Positions 55,000 through 63,557 of a stretch of DNA of 64,000 nt are shown one piece after another. How positions within the stretch are numbered: the stretch's first letter is position 1; each line of letters opens with the position of its first letter. Made by a program: the position numbers and the translations under genes. Origin of the DNA: Rhodopirellula sp. (GTDB taxonomy: Bacteria > Planctomycetota > Planctomycetia > Pirellulales > Pirellulaceae); NCBI GenBank assembly GCA_003513555.1, contig DOPG01000012.1, positions 37,866-101,865 of the forward strand. The letters are read 5' to 3'. The notes beneath the pieces were generated by a model. The model was not told the origin of the DNA. It did not search any database and worked only from the letters and a program-made list of their open reading frames with translations.

Positions 55000-55150
55000 T
55001 TTTAATATTGCACCCGGCCTCAACGAGAAGATCCTTCCACTAATCTGACTGTACGATCCGGTCGGGGCTGGCTATGATTCTGCGACATCGAAGGCACGAT
55101 TACCGGACTCAGTGGACTGCCGTCCGGAATACTCAGAAATAACAAGAGCA

Positions 55151-56128
55151 ATGCCACAGAATTCCGCCGAAGGCCAGGCATCTATCTCCTACAAGCCACT
55201 GGTGCAGGATGCCATCATTCTGACTGGCCCAACGGCATCAGGTAAAAGTGCAACGGCCATTGCTTTGGCACAGATTATCAATGGCGAAATCATTTCACTT
55301 GATTCGATCGCTGTCTATCGTGGAATGGACATTGGTTCAGCCAAGCCAACCGCCAAAGATCAGCAGGCGGCGCCACATCACTTAATCGATCTGGTTGAAC
55401 CTACCGAAGACTTCAGTGTCGCCTGTTATCTTGCAGCGGCACACGCGACAGTCGAAAAAATCCGCCAACGGGGTCGACACCCAATCTTTGTTGGTGGCAC
55501 TCCAATGTTTTTAAAAGGCGTTCTACGAGGCTTTGATCCCGGCCCACCTGCTGACTGGGATTTCCGCCATGCCGTGGAAGCGGACCTTGAAAAGCATGGA
55601 ATAGAAGCTCTAAGAGAGCGGTTGCAACAGGTTGATCCACTAGCCGCACATCGCATCGGCCCGAATGATGCCCGCAGGATGATCCGTGCCTTGGAAGTTT
55701 CTCATCGAACCGGTGTCCCCATCAGTCATCGCCAACTTCAATTTGATCACTATCAACATCCGAATGAATGCAACGTCTTCACTTTGCATTGGCAACGCTC
55801 GCAACTCCATGAACGAATCAACGAGCGTGTCCAACAAATGTTCGAAGATGGATTCATTGCTGAAGTGCAACATCTGCTCGCAACCTACGGCAAGCTGTCT
55901 CGCACTGCCGCACAGGCGGTCGGCTATCGAGAAATCATCGAGTGGATTTCACGGGAAGATGAAGACACTAGCGTGCTGATCGAAGAAGTGTCCGCTCACA
56001 CTCGCCAACTGGCCCGCCGCCAGGAAACATGGCTACGTTCATTCGAAGAGCGGCGAATTGTTGACGTGGTGGAAACAGACGAACCTGAGGCAATCGCCAA
56101 GGAGATCGCAGAAAAACTGTTCAAGTGA
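55151..56128 (+). CDS. miaA: tRNA dimethylallyltransferase
   Basis: About 325 residues. The enzyme adds a dimethylallyl group to adenosine 37 of tRNAs that read UNN codons. P-loop GPTASGKS at 26-33, then SLDSIAVYRGMDIGSAKP (the DSxxVYRGMDIG signature), HHLIDLVEP, PIFVGGTPMFLKGVL and RRMIRALEV, with the C-terminal AAQAVGYREI and TRQLARRQETWLR. The ATG at 55151 fits the family start; a GTG at 55112 would add 13 residues. Cytoplasmic. It converges on an ABC ATPase gene. Confidence 0.97.
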   Translation: MPQNSAEGQASISYKPLVQDAIILTGPTASGKSATAIALAQIINGEIISLDSIAVYRGMDIGSAKPTAKDQQAAPHHLIDLVEPTEDFSVACYLAAAHATVEKIRQRGRHPIFVGGTPMFLKGVLRGFDPGPPADWDFRHAVEADLEKHGIEALRERLQQVDPLAAHRIGPNDARRMIRALEVSHRTGVPISHRQLQFDHYQHPNECNVFTLHWQRSQLHERINERVQQMFEDGFIAEVQHLLATYGKLSRTAAQAVGYREIIEWISREDEDTSVLIEEVSAHTRQLARRQETWLRSFEERRIVDVVETDEPEAIAKEIAEKLFK

Positions 56129-56226
56129 TAATACCGACGCTCACAATCTGGCTTGGAGCCGCAATTTTGCGAAACGCTTGCCCTTCCAAAGCTTGCCCGG
56201 ATGCAATCAGCGTGAAGAAGTGGTAT

Positions 56227-57153
56227 TCACGTAACCAAGCCCTTGGTCACTGTCATAAAGACATCTTCCAAGGTGGGGTCCCGATCATTGAACGACTTCA
56301 TGCGCACGCCTGCTGCTAGCATTTCTTCCATCAGAGTCGCCAAACCCTCATCGTCTGTTTGCAGCTCGGCGATCACAGCTGTAGGCGCCATTTCAATCGA
56401 TCTCAGATCTGGATTGCTACGCAAGATCGACATTCCGGCATCTTCACCCGAGACAAATTGAATCTCAACGATGCGATTGCGACGAATCTGACGATAGACA
56501 CTCTCAATCGGTCCATGCATAAGCAACTTCCCACGCTCGATGATACCAATAGAAGTGCAGCAATCAGCCAACTCCGTCAGGATGTGACTACTGATCAAAA
56601 TGGTCTTCCCCATCTTTCTTAATTCTTTGAGCAGCGCTTTGACTTCAACGCGAGCGCGAGGATCAAGACCACTCGCTGGCTCATCAAGGATGAGAACTGG
56701 AGGATCATGCACCAAAGTTTTTGCGAGACAAAGCCGTTGTTTCATGCCCCGCGACAAACCGTTGACAAAGTCATCACGCTTGTGAGTCAGATCCAGCAGT
56801 TCAAGCACATTGTCAATGATGTTTTTGCGTTCTACCCGGCCAATGCGATAGGCGACTGCAAAGAAGTCAAGAAACTCCCAAACTCGCATTCCATCGTACA
56901 CACCAAAGTTGTCAGGCATATAACCGACGGACTGGCGCACCCCCACGGGATCACCCATGACGTCGCACCCTGCCACCTCACCGCGACCACGACTTGCCCT
57001 TAGTAATGTTGCAAGGAAACGAATCGTGGTGCTTTTCCCCGCACCATTGGGCCCAATGAATCCGAAGGTCTCACCGGCAGCGATATGCAAGTCGATCGAA
57101 TCCACGGCGGTGAAATCACCGTAATCCTTGCCAAAGCCCTTAAGTGTGATCAT
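56227..57153 (-). CDS. ABC transporter ATP-binding protein
   Basis: A 308-residue ABC ATPase of the CcmA/gliding-type (ABC-2) group. Walker A GPNGAGKS is at 34-41, the signature is LSRGMKQR, and Walker B is VLILDEPASGLDPRAR; the H-loop is ISSHILTELADCC. A C-terminal ~80-residue extension (IVEIQFVSGEDAG...) is typical for this group. The usual partner permease gene is not adjacent: the downstream neighbour miaA is on the other strand. Upstream by 59 bp is a large membrane lipoprotein gene. It likely energises export or a membrane process together with that protein or a permease encoded elsewhere. Confidence 0.95.
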   Translation of the reverse strand: MITLKGFGKDYGDFTAVDSIDLHIAAGETFGFIGPNGAGKSTTIRFLATLLRASRGRGEVAGCDVMGDPVGVRQSVGYMPDNFGVYDGMRVWEFLDFFAVAYRIGRVERKNIIDNVLELLDLTHKRDDFVNGLSRGMKQRLCLAKTLVHDPPVLILDEPASGLDPRARVEVKALLKELRKMGKTILISSHILTELADCCTSIGIIERGKLLMHGPIESVYRQIRRNRIVEIQFVSGEDAGMSILRSNPDLRSIEMAPTAVIAELQTDDEGLATLMEEMLAAGVRMKSFNDRDPTLEDVFMTVTKGLVT

Positions 57154-57212
57154 GCGTTGTTTCTGATATTTCTGAAGGTATGCCCGGAAACAGGTTTGGT
57201 CAAAAAAAGAAC

Positions 57213-59624
57213 TCAGGGTGTTTTGAGATCCGAGTCTTTCAAAACTCTTACTTCCGATTTCGGAAGATTCACGTCAGGCAATGGAGATGGCCATGGACTG
57301 TATTCCAAATGCGCTAGAACTGTCGTTTTGGATGACACCTGAGTCGCTGACGGCGTGATGGTCATTCCAGGCAGTGCACCATCCACCCGCGCAACCAATC
57401 TGGTGGAGCCCGGGACGATTGCATCAACTCGCACCAAAGCACGTTCCAGTAAATTCATTTCCTCGGCCAGACTCTTAACGATATCTTCCTCCAATGCTGG
57501 CCGAAAACGGAGCTGCGTGCTGGATTGCCCAGGGCAGGGGCCAACATTAGCGACTTCCATTTTACCGAGGAGGTCTTTTCGAACCACAACGGCATCAAAC
57601 AACTCTCGATCTGTTCCGTTAACGAGATTCCCGCTGGCATCCAGCGATAGTGATCCGCCTAATGAGAACATTTGCTCGGCGTGCAACATGCGAACTTGAT
57701 TACTTCCAACAATCATTCCGGAGAGGATAGGACCCTTGGCATAACCAGTTTTGAAGACAGCAGAGATAGGTGGAGAGTCCTCTCTCTGTCGAATCGGTGC
57801 TGCTGCCGCCCCTGGCATATCAAATTCAATATCGTAGGTACTGGACAAAGAGTTGTAGATCGCTGTGACTCGAGTCAGATGGGCACGCTGACAACCAGCT
57901 TGCACTTCTAACAACCCCAACTCGGTTTGTGATCGCGCAAAACCAATATCCAGACGAGCCTCACGAGCGACCCAAACTGCCCCTCCCACCGCAATCACGG
58001 GGACGGCGAGCCATGCGTACTCAAGTTTTCCCAAAATCCTGAAGATCAGATAATTGATGGGGATCAGGATACACAAATAGTAGCCGAGAGATCGAAACAC
58101 GAGCGAGGAATCAGGGATTTCGATTCCAGCTTCGGACCGCAATGTCTCCCTGCAAATACGAATCACATCACTACTGTCCGACCAGCCACCAATACCCGAC
58201 AGTGAATCGATTCTCGTGTAAGCGTCCTGCCCGCCAAGAAATCCAGTGGCTCGTCGTTTAACAGTCGGCGTCACTACCGGCAACACGGCATCGCGTGCCG
58301 CGATACGAAAACGCGTATTCATCGTCGGATCAGCATATGCCTCTTCACTGCCATTCGGTAGCATGTAGGTTCTTAAGTTTGTCGTCGTCAAACCATCAAC
58401 ACCGTCAACCAAGTCGACCCGACGTGGAGGTCGCAACAACAACACGGCATTAACAAAACTGTCGTAAGACTTCCAAGAAGTCAGCCAATCGCTCATGAGA
58501 TCACAACGCGACTGAACGACGCGACCACTTCCTGATCGACGTGACAAAATCAGGTTGCCGCTTCCGTCGACAGCTTTTGCACCTGCGTTTGCAACACCAT
58601 CAATTGCAACTCGACTCTCGCGACCTTTCAACAAAGCCACTTGTTGTTCTGTCGATGCGTCGTCAGGAACCTGCCAATTGGTAAGCAACTCTGCAGCAGC
58701 ATTTACATCCAACTCGATATTTCCAGTCGGCCTCAGTGGCAACAAGTCGGCAATACTGGACTTGTTGATTGAGTCGGCTGCCGCCGCGCCATTGACGATT
58801 AATTGTCCACCATAGTGGACCCAATCTGCTAAAGCTGTTTGCTGTTGTGGTGTGAGAGCTTCGGGCGGTAAATCGTCCCAGAAAACAACGGCCGTACTAG
58901 TCCAATCCAACATTGTCTCGGCCAACGGCAGAGGCAATGGGTAGTAATCCTTGGGCGAAGGCGTGACCACCCTGTAATTGATCACCGCCTCACCCAAGTC
59001 AAAATTGCTCTCGTCACGAATTTTCCGGGTCCAATCCGAAACCTGAAACCGAGTGAATCGCTCGGGCCTTTCAGTCAGAACTACAAAAAAATATTCTGCG
59101 GGCCCCATTCTCGTAAACGGATAAGCGCCTGCTGAAAAAGACTCCGCACGTTCTGAAGACACAAACCGGTTACTTAAGTAACACTTTGCTTTTCCATTAA
59201 AAAATAGATTCGGCATGTATGTACGGTAATCGATTTTTTTATTTTGCCCCTTGGGCATCACCACTGGTCGGCGGGAAATCATGCTGCCGGTACGCAACGC
59301 CTGACTGTCACTCCAACTCTCCTTCTTTTCACCTTCTTCAGATAACCCCGGAACCATCCCGGAAAGACTATTCAACTCACCCCGCGAGTCAGAATTATTA
59401 CTTTTCAGTGATTGCACAGCAGTGAACCAGTGACCTGGCTTGATTCCTGAAGTGGTCACTTTCTCATCAGCAGGATAAGGGACAGGCCGGCCAGCCACGA
59501 AATCTTCCGCATTCAACTCAGAATCCTCGTCGGGATTCATTTGAGAGCCTGTCTGACAGCCGTCACAGCCCACGATGAGCGGACAGCATAGAACCGCAAA
59601 AAGGATATGAAAACGCGGCATCAA
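57213..59624 (-). CDS. Large membrane lipoprotein, GATase-like periplasmic domain
   Basis: An 803-residue protein with a lipobox signal (LIVGC, Cys20). The region around 245-285 (VVFWDDLPPEALTPQQQTAL, ADWVHYGGQLIVNGA) resembles the class I amidotransferase-like/DUF4350 strand-turn seen in gliding-associated GldG-type proteins. Two membrane helices lie at about 513-530 and 536-552, after which a beta-rich C-terminal ~250 residues follow. The N-terminal ~120 residues are low-complexity. Genes of this kind in planctomycetes are often linked to ABC-2 ATPases, as here (ATPase 59 bp downstream). An ABC-linked envelope role is likely; the substrate is unknown. Confidence 0.8.
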   Translation of the reverse strand: MMPRFHILFAVLCCPLIVGCDGCQTGSQMNPDEDSELNAEDFVAGRPVPYPADEKVTTSGIKPGHWFTAVQSLKSNNSDSRGELNSLSGMVPGLSEEGEKKESWSDSQALRTGSMISRRPVVMPKGQNKKIDYRTYMPNLFFNGKAKCYLSNRFVSSERAESFSAGAYPFTRMGPAEYFFVVLTERPERFTRFQVSDWTRKIRDESNFDLGEAVINYRVVTPSPKDYYPLPLPLAETMLDWTSTAVVFWDDLPPEALTPQQQTALADWVHYGGQLIVNGAAAADSINKSSIADLLPLRPTGNIELDVNAAAELLTNWQVPDDASTEQQVALLKGRESRVAIDGVANAGAKAVDGSGNLILSRRSGSGRVVQSRCDLMSDWLTSWKSYDSFVNAVLLLRPPRRVDLVDGVDGLTTTNLRTYMLPNGSEEAYADPTMNTRFRIAARDAVLPVVTPTVKRRATGFLGGQDAYTRIDSLSGIGGWSDSSDVIRICRETLRSEAGIEIPDSSLVFRSLGYYLCILIPINYLIFRILGKLEYAWLAVPVIAVGGAVWVAREARLDIGFARSQTELGLLEVQAGCQRAHLTRVTAIYNSLSSTYDIEFDMPGAAAAPIRQREDSPPISAVFKTGYAKGPILSGMIVGSNQVRMLHAEQMFSLGGSLSLDASGNLVNGTDRELFDAVVVRKDLLGKMEVANVGPCPGQSSTQLRFRPALEEDIVKSLAEEMNLLERALVRVDAIVPGSTRLVARVDGALPGMTITPSATQVSSKTTVLAHLEYSPWPSPLPDVNLPKSEVRVLKDSDLKTP

Positions 59625-59694
59625 TCAATGCGACTCTGAAAAGGAGGATCAAAATTCGGGTACTGGTATTCTACCTGATATCGGTATGATCCAG

Positions 59695-60021
59695 TTACCA
59701 ACCCATCACCATGTTTGACTCAATCGCTTTTCTTGCATGCTCCAGATCACTACCAGTTTCCATGCGATACAAACGAATGGCGTTCACTTTGTCACCTGCG
59801 GAGCGACTCAAACACTCACGGGCCACCGCACACGGGTCCAGCTTGGAAGTAGTCAATCCAAGCGCACCTTTGCTGATGACCCAAGTATCTCGGGGTCGCT
59901 TCGTTAAACGAACGACGTCATCCGTTGGATAAGCCTCTGCCACAACAGCTCGGGCAGCAGGCTCGTCATCGGCCCAGGTGATGATGATATGAGAATCTGT
60001 CTCGATTTCGAATAACGGCAT
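59695..60021 (-). CDS. Small protein with ribosomal L7/L12 C-terminal-like helix pair
   Basis: A 108-residue protein. The last ~30 residues, GDKVNAIRLYRMETGSDLEH and ARKAIES (77-102), strongly resemble the K-x-x-x-I-K-x-x-R-x-x-T-G-L-x-L-x-x-A-K pattern of the ribosomal L7/L12 C-terminal domain. The first ~50 residues are beta-like (FEIETDSHIIITWADDEPAA). Stand-alone L7/L12-CTD proteins occur in several bacteria; the helix pair usually binds protein partners. No signal peptide. It lies 70 bp upstream of the large lipoprotein gene on the same strand, so it is likely the first gene of that operon. Confidence 0.8.
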   Translation of the reverse strand: MPLFEIETDSHIIITWADDEPAARAVVAEAYPTDDVVRLTKRPRDTWVISKGALGLTTSKLDPCAVARECLSRSAGDKVNAIRLYRMETGSDLEHARKAIESNMVMGW

Positions 60022-60961
60022 CGTCCATCTCCCGCGGCCTGTTTAGTCAATAAAAACATGCGGAAAATCTGACCGCACATCCATGATACCGAGGCCCGTC
60101 CCCCATGCAAAACCTAATTGCAATGTAGCCATCACACAGATGGCTCGTATCAAAGAAGTTCTTTGTGCCAGCTAAAGGGGGCTGCCAACTGCGGAAAATT
60201 TCGCATCGACACCCCTGGGATCAATCACAAAAGCCTGAACCGATCCTGCTTCCTAGACCACAGTTGGGTAGTTTCAGCAAGCTTTGCTTATGAATCAAAT
60301 CCCACAAGCTATTAAGTAGACTGCCGGAACAGAGAAACAGTAGGTGGCTCTGCCCCGTCTTTCCGCAGCGACTGACAGGTGAGCTCTGTGTGCCAAAAAG
60401 TTCGCCTGCACCTGTAATAACGTGAAATTGCTTGGCGTGATTCCGAATAAATCCCCCTTCGGACGATGCAGTCGCCCTGGACGACTCTCCCCAAACTCGG
60501 CACTACTACCGTCGATGATGCCGAATCCCATTTCCGCGAAGGCACAGGAAGGCAAAAGCTACGACGCTGGCCGAGACCACCCCCCATTGCGTGACACCCA
60601 TGCTGCGCAAGTAACACGATAACTTGGTCCATGCTTCAAAGAACCAAGTGTTCGGCAATTCATTGGTAATGACTCAGTTCGAACATGGTAAGCCCACTTT
60701 GAGCAACAGCCAGCTGCCTCACCCAGCATCGATCTAAAGTGAATTTGCTTTTTACAAGGTGAACATATGCTGCACTGCTGGAAGACTAGTACAGTTCGCA
60801 CGAGATTTTTTTGATTAAAACCCGTTATTTAACGGAAATCTTGCCTCTGAAACCGTTCCAATCGTCAAACTCCAACTTTCGGCCAAGTTGGTCAGAAAAA
60901 CCGGTTCCAGAAAGGCCTTGCGAGTATCGGGTGTGTCGATATACTTTTCCCTCCAGCCAAT
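60022..60961. other. Gene-poor 940-bp region upstream of tRNA-Asp
   Basis: No gene is supported here. Two overlapping minus-strand frames (about 60295-60632) contain pieces that look protein-like, such as KGDLFGITPSNFTLL, but switch frame and lack a ribosome-binding site; they may be decayed coding sequence. An imperfect inverted repeat, ACTTGGT/ACCAAGT, is at 60622-60649. The region probably holds the tRNA promoter at its right end. Confidence 0.4.
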
Positions 60962-61035
60962 GGCGCGGTAGCTCAATTGGTTAGAGCCCCGGACTGTCGA
61001 TCCGGAGGTTGCGGGTTCGAGTCCCGTCCGCGTCG
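60962..61035 (+). tRNA. tRNA-Asp (anticodon GUC)
   Basis: A complete 74-base cloverleaf. The acceptor stem GGCGCGG pairs with CCGCGTC (61028-61034) with one G-T pair; the discriminator is G at 61035, as expected for Asp. The anticodon stem CCGGA/TCCGG encloses a loop with GTC, and the T arm contains GGTTCGAGTC. CCA is not encoded. A recombinase fragment begins about 110 bp downstream, making this tRNA a likely integration site. Confidence 0.97.
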
Positions 61036-61111
61036 CTTCTTTAAACCCAGCCGATTCCGCCACTTACGCGGAAACCGAGCAAGTGCTCGTGCGGCGTTTT
61101 CCCATCTGTAG

Positions 61112-61129
61112 TCCGGTAGCACTACCGGA
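61112..61129. repeat. Palindrome between tRNA and recombinase
   Basis: TCCGGTAG (61112-61119) and CTACCGGA (61122-61129) form a perfect 8-bp inverted repeat around CA. It lies 20 bp before the recombinase ATG and 76 bp after the tRNA. It may be a recombinase-binding site or an operator. Confidence 0.5.
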
Positions 61130-61148
61130 TTACTGGAGAACGCAGCAC

Positions 61149-61982
61149 ATGCCACGTCGCAAGAAGGGCGCCCCGCCCGGCTACCGCCTTCATAAGGCCA
61201 CCGGGCAAGCCGTCGTCACCATCAACCGCAAGGATATCTACTTGGGGCCACACGAGTCGGCCGACAGCCGATCTCATTACGCACAGTTGATCACGGAGTC
61301 GGTCAGCAACACTGACAGCTCGGCTGATGTCCAGATCGCTCGCGACGGTGGGTTCACCATCGTCGAACTCTGCGAACGCTTTCTCACTCAGCACGCCCTC
61401 TCGTGGTACGTCAAGAACGGACGCCCGACCAACGAGATCGACGCGATCAAGAACATCATCCGTGACCTGCGGGCCCTCTATGGTCATTTGCCCGTTGATC
61501 AGTTCGGCCCACTCTCGCTGAACACAATCCGCCAGCAGTGGATTGATGGCGGCCATGCTCGCACGACCGTCAATAAGAATACCGGTCGGCTGAAGCGGAT
61601 CTTCAAGTGGGGTGTTGCCGAAAAGTTGGTTCAGCCCGGAACTTATCAAGCACTCCAAGCCGCCGAGAGCTTCCGCCTTGAGGCATCTCCGGGCACAAGA
61701 CGAAAATTCTCCCAGCAGCCCGCGAGCGAAGCGGTTGTGAAGCGACGGAGGTTACGCGATTGCCGATGGCTTCCAACGCATCACGATAGCGATCCGTCGC
61801 CTTCGCATTTCCCAGCGGGCCGTATCGAGAGTGGAGAGTGCTCAGTCGTTTCAGAGTGTCGGCCAACAACTCGTCGTTGTACTTGGAGCTTATCAGCGAC
61901 TCCGATGCGTCGGTCAGTCTATCGGCCTGCACGGTCAAGCGGCCCAGGATCGACTCCAACTCGTTGGCGGCCGTTTCGATGA
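61149..61982 (+). pseudogene. Tyrosine recombinase/integrase, truncated
   Basis: From the ATG at 61149 the first ~180 residues read like the N-terminal part of a planctomycete phage-type integrase: MPRRKKGAPPGYRLHKATGQ, the TINRKDIYLGPHES DNA-binding opening, then the SAM-like core-binding region (FTIVELCERFLTQHALSWYV, LSLNTIRQQWIDGGHARTTV, NKNTGRLKRIFKWGVAE). After about LQAAESFRLE (near 61680) resemblance stops: the C-terminal catalytic domain (R-HxxR-Y) is absent, and the frame continues antisense to the neighbouring zinc-ribbon gene until 61982. It is therefore an inactive remnant, probably cut by a later rearrangement. The DNA is visibly GC-richer than the rest of the window, which suits an acquired element. 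Confidence 0.75.
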
Positions 61983-62871
61983 CTCCGCCCAGCTGGTCAT
62001 AGTCCCGTTGATTATTTACCGAATAAGATGTACCCCAGACTCGGTAGCGGATCATCTTGATTTCGTGGGCAAGACGCTCGGAAGCGGATTGAGGCGCGGG
62101 AATCGGTCGCCAGGCCGTTTCCAACGTCGATCCGATTTGCTCCGCGGCGGAGAGCAGCAAGTAGAGCGATTTTTGCAACTTCACATTGTTCAGTTTGCTG
62201 TTTCCCATAAGTCGTTTGGCCGCATCAATGACCTGCTGCGCTGGCGCAGTCACCTCGCTCTTTATACGATCCTTCAGCGATGAAAACTGCTCTTCTGATA
62301 GCGGTCCAATCGTGATGGCGCGTGTCGCTAACGATTGGCAACCTGTCCTGAAGCCGTTCAGTCGCGGTATCGAATTATCCCTCGATCTTTCGTCGCTGAT
62401 CGATTCCATTTGAGCGAGCACCGCATCGAAAGCAGGCTGGAAATTGTCCAGCACCTTGTCGGGCGAGTCCTCGTTTTTCAAGTAAGTCTTGACGGCCTCG
62501 AGCGGTATCTTTTCGCGGCTCAAGTAAAGCCCGACACCGATGCTGGCCATCGCCAAAATCCCCAACAACGCGATCGCTGCACGAATCAGACTCTTGCGTT
62601 GACGATCCAGTGTGCCGGAAACTTGACTGGCGATTTTTTGCCACAGACGACGTTTTGGCCGACGCACAGGCTCGGTAATAACCACGGCGGGCGGAAGTTC
62701 GTCAAATACGGACGTGCTGACCGCTGACAACGATTGTCCTTTGGCGGGCAACTGGATCGTTGAACGGCATCCCAGGCAGACCGCTCGCGAAGCGACATCA
62801 AGCCTGCGAATCTTCATCGACAACCCGCACGCGGGGCACTCGATTAATTCAGAATCGGCGGAAGTGGACAT
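61603..62871 (-). CDS. Zinc-ribbon/transmembrane protein, C-terminus altered
   Basis: A 422-residue protein: zinc ribbon with CPAC (12-15) and CLGC (32-35), a basic stretch, one membrane helix at about 96-117 (RAAIALLGILAMASIGVGLYL), then a long, probably extracytoplasmic helical domain (DKVLDNFQPAFDAVLAQMES, LYLLLSAAEQIGSTLETAW, LERLAHEI-type helices). It resembles in design the protein at 7164-8630 but not in sequence. The last ~30 residues are read antisense to the recombinase fragment, so the original C-terminus was probably replaced when the two pieces were joined. Function unknown. Confidence 0.72.
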   Translation of the reverse strand: MSTSADSELIECPACGLSMKIRRLDVASRAVCLGCRSTIQLPAKGQSLSAVSTSVFDELPPAVVITEPVRRPKRRLWQKIASQVSGTLDRQRKSLIRAAIALLGILAMASIGVGLYLSREKIPLEAVKTYLKNEDSPDKVLDNFQPAFDAVLAQMESISDERSRDNSIPRLNGFRTGCQSLATRAITIGPLSEEQFSSLKDRIKSEVTAPAQQVIDAAKRLMGNSKLNNVKLQKSLYLLLSAAEQIGSTLETAWRPIPAPQSASERLAHEIKMIRYRVWGTSYSVNNQRDYDQLGGVIETAANELESILGRLTVQADRLTDASESLISSKYNDELLADTLKRLSTLHSRYGPLGNAKATDRYRDALEAIGNRVTSVASQPLRSRAAGRIFVLCPEMPQGGSSRRLGVLDKFRAEPTFRQHPT

Positions 62872-63032
62872 TGCAGATCCTATTCGGTGTGGTCGCGGAA
62901 GCGTCCTCCGATCGACGTGAAAGAATCAGGATTTTTCGCCTCTCCGAATATCAGCAGAACACACTTCGGATCGCCGACAGTACCTTCCAGGATTTTCATT
63001 CCCCTTCGGAATTAAAATTAACGAGTTCTGTG

Positions 63033-63542
63033 TCAGCGAACAAAAATGCCCTCGGCGTCAACTTGCACCGTATTGACTGGCTCAAGAAAGGTGGCTGATC
63101 CCCGAACGACCACAACGTCCCCCTTAGCTATGCCAAGCAGTTTCCGGGCGTCCACGGTCATGACCTCACCAGAATCGTCCAAAATACGCACCAACGCCTT
63201 GGGGGCATTTTTCAACTTACGCTTGCAAAATGGACAGTTATCCGCATGGTCAGGATCATCCTCAGCATGGTCACCTTCGGGCAATTGGGATATCAAGAAC
63301 GATGCGACCCCATCCTGAAATGGTTCTACGTCCCCTGCATGGATGCGGCCAGTAATGGCAACCAAAGTAGGTTCAGTGATCGATTCTTTAATCTCTGTTG
63401 GTGTCTGCGGGTCCGCAGGCTCTGTTGTCAGAATGTACTTCCCACCGTCCGAGGGTACCCCCCCGGAATTCGTTACCGACTCTTTGGTATCACAGCCTAC
63501 GACGAAGACACCAAGGAACAAGATCGGACAAATAAACTTCAT
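63033..63542 (-). CDS. Lipoprotein, unknown function
   Basis: About 169 residues. The signal peptide ends in the lipobox VVGC, so the mature protein is lipid-anchored. A low-complexity stretch is followed by a compact beta-rich domain: TLVAITGRIHAGDVEPFQDG, ASFLISQLPEG, then a histidine/aspartate patch with NCPFCKRK, KALVRILDDSGEVMTVDARK and KGDVVVVRGSA, ending QVDAEGIFVR. The GRIHAG...VVRGSA pattern suggests an OB-type fold. The CPFC pair plus nearby histidines could bind metal. It lies 15 bp downstream of a His/Asp-repeat protein gene on the same strand; the two probably act together. Confidence 0.75.
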   Translation of the reverse strand: MKFICPILFLGVFVVGCDTKESVTNSGGVPSDGGKYILTTEPADPQTPTEIKESITEPTLVAITGRIHAGDVEPFQDGVASFLISQLPEGDHAEDDPDHADNCPFCKRKLKNAPKALVRILDDSGEVMTVDARKLLGIAKGDVVVVRGSATFLEPVNTVQVDAEGIFVR

Positions 63543-63557
63543 CATTGACATGTCTCG

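Noticed and set aside
60815..61063. Minus-strand frame over the tRNA
   Set aside because: It runs antisense through the tRNA-Asp gene and is a known kind of artefact at tRNA loci.
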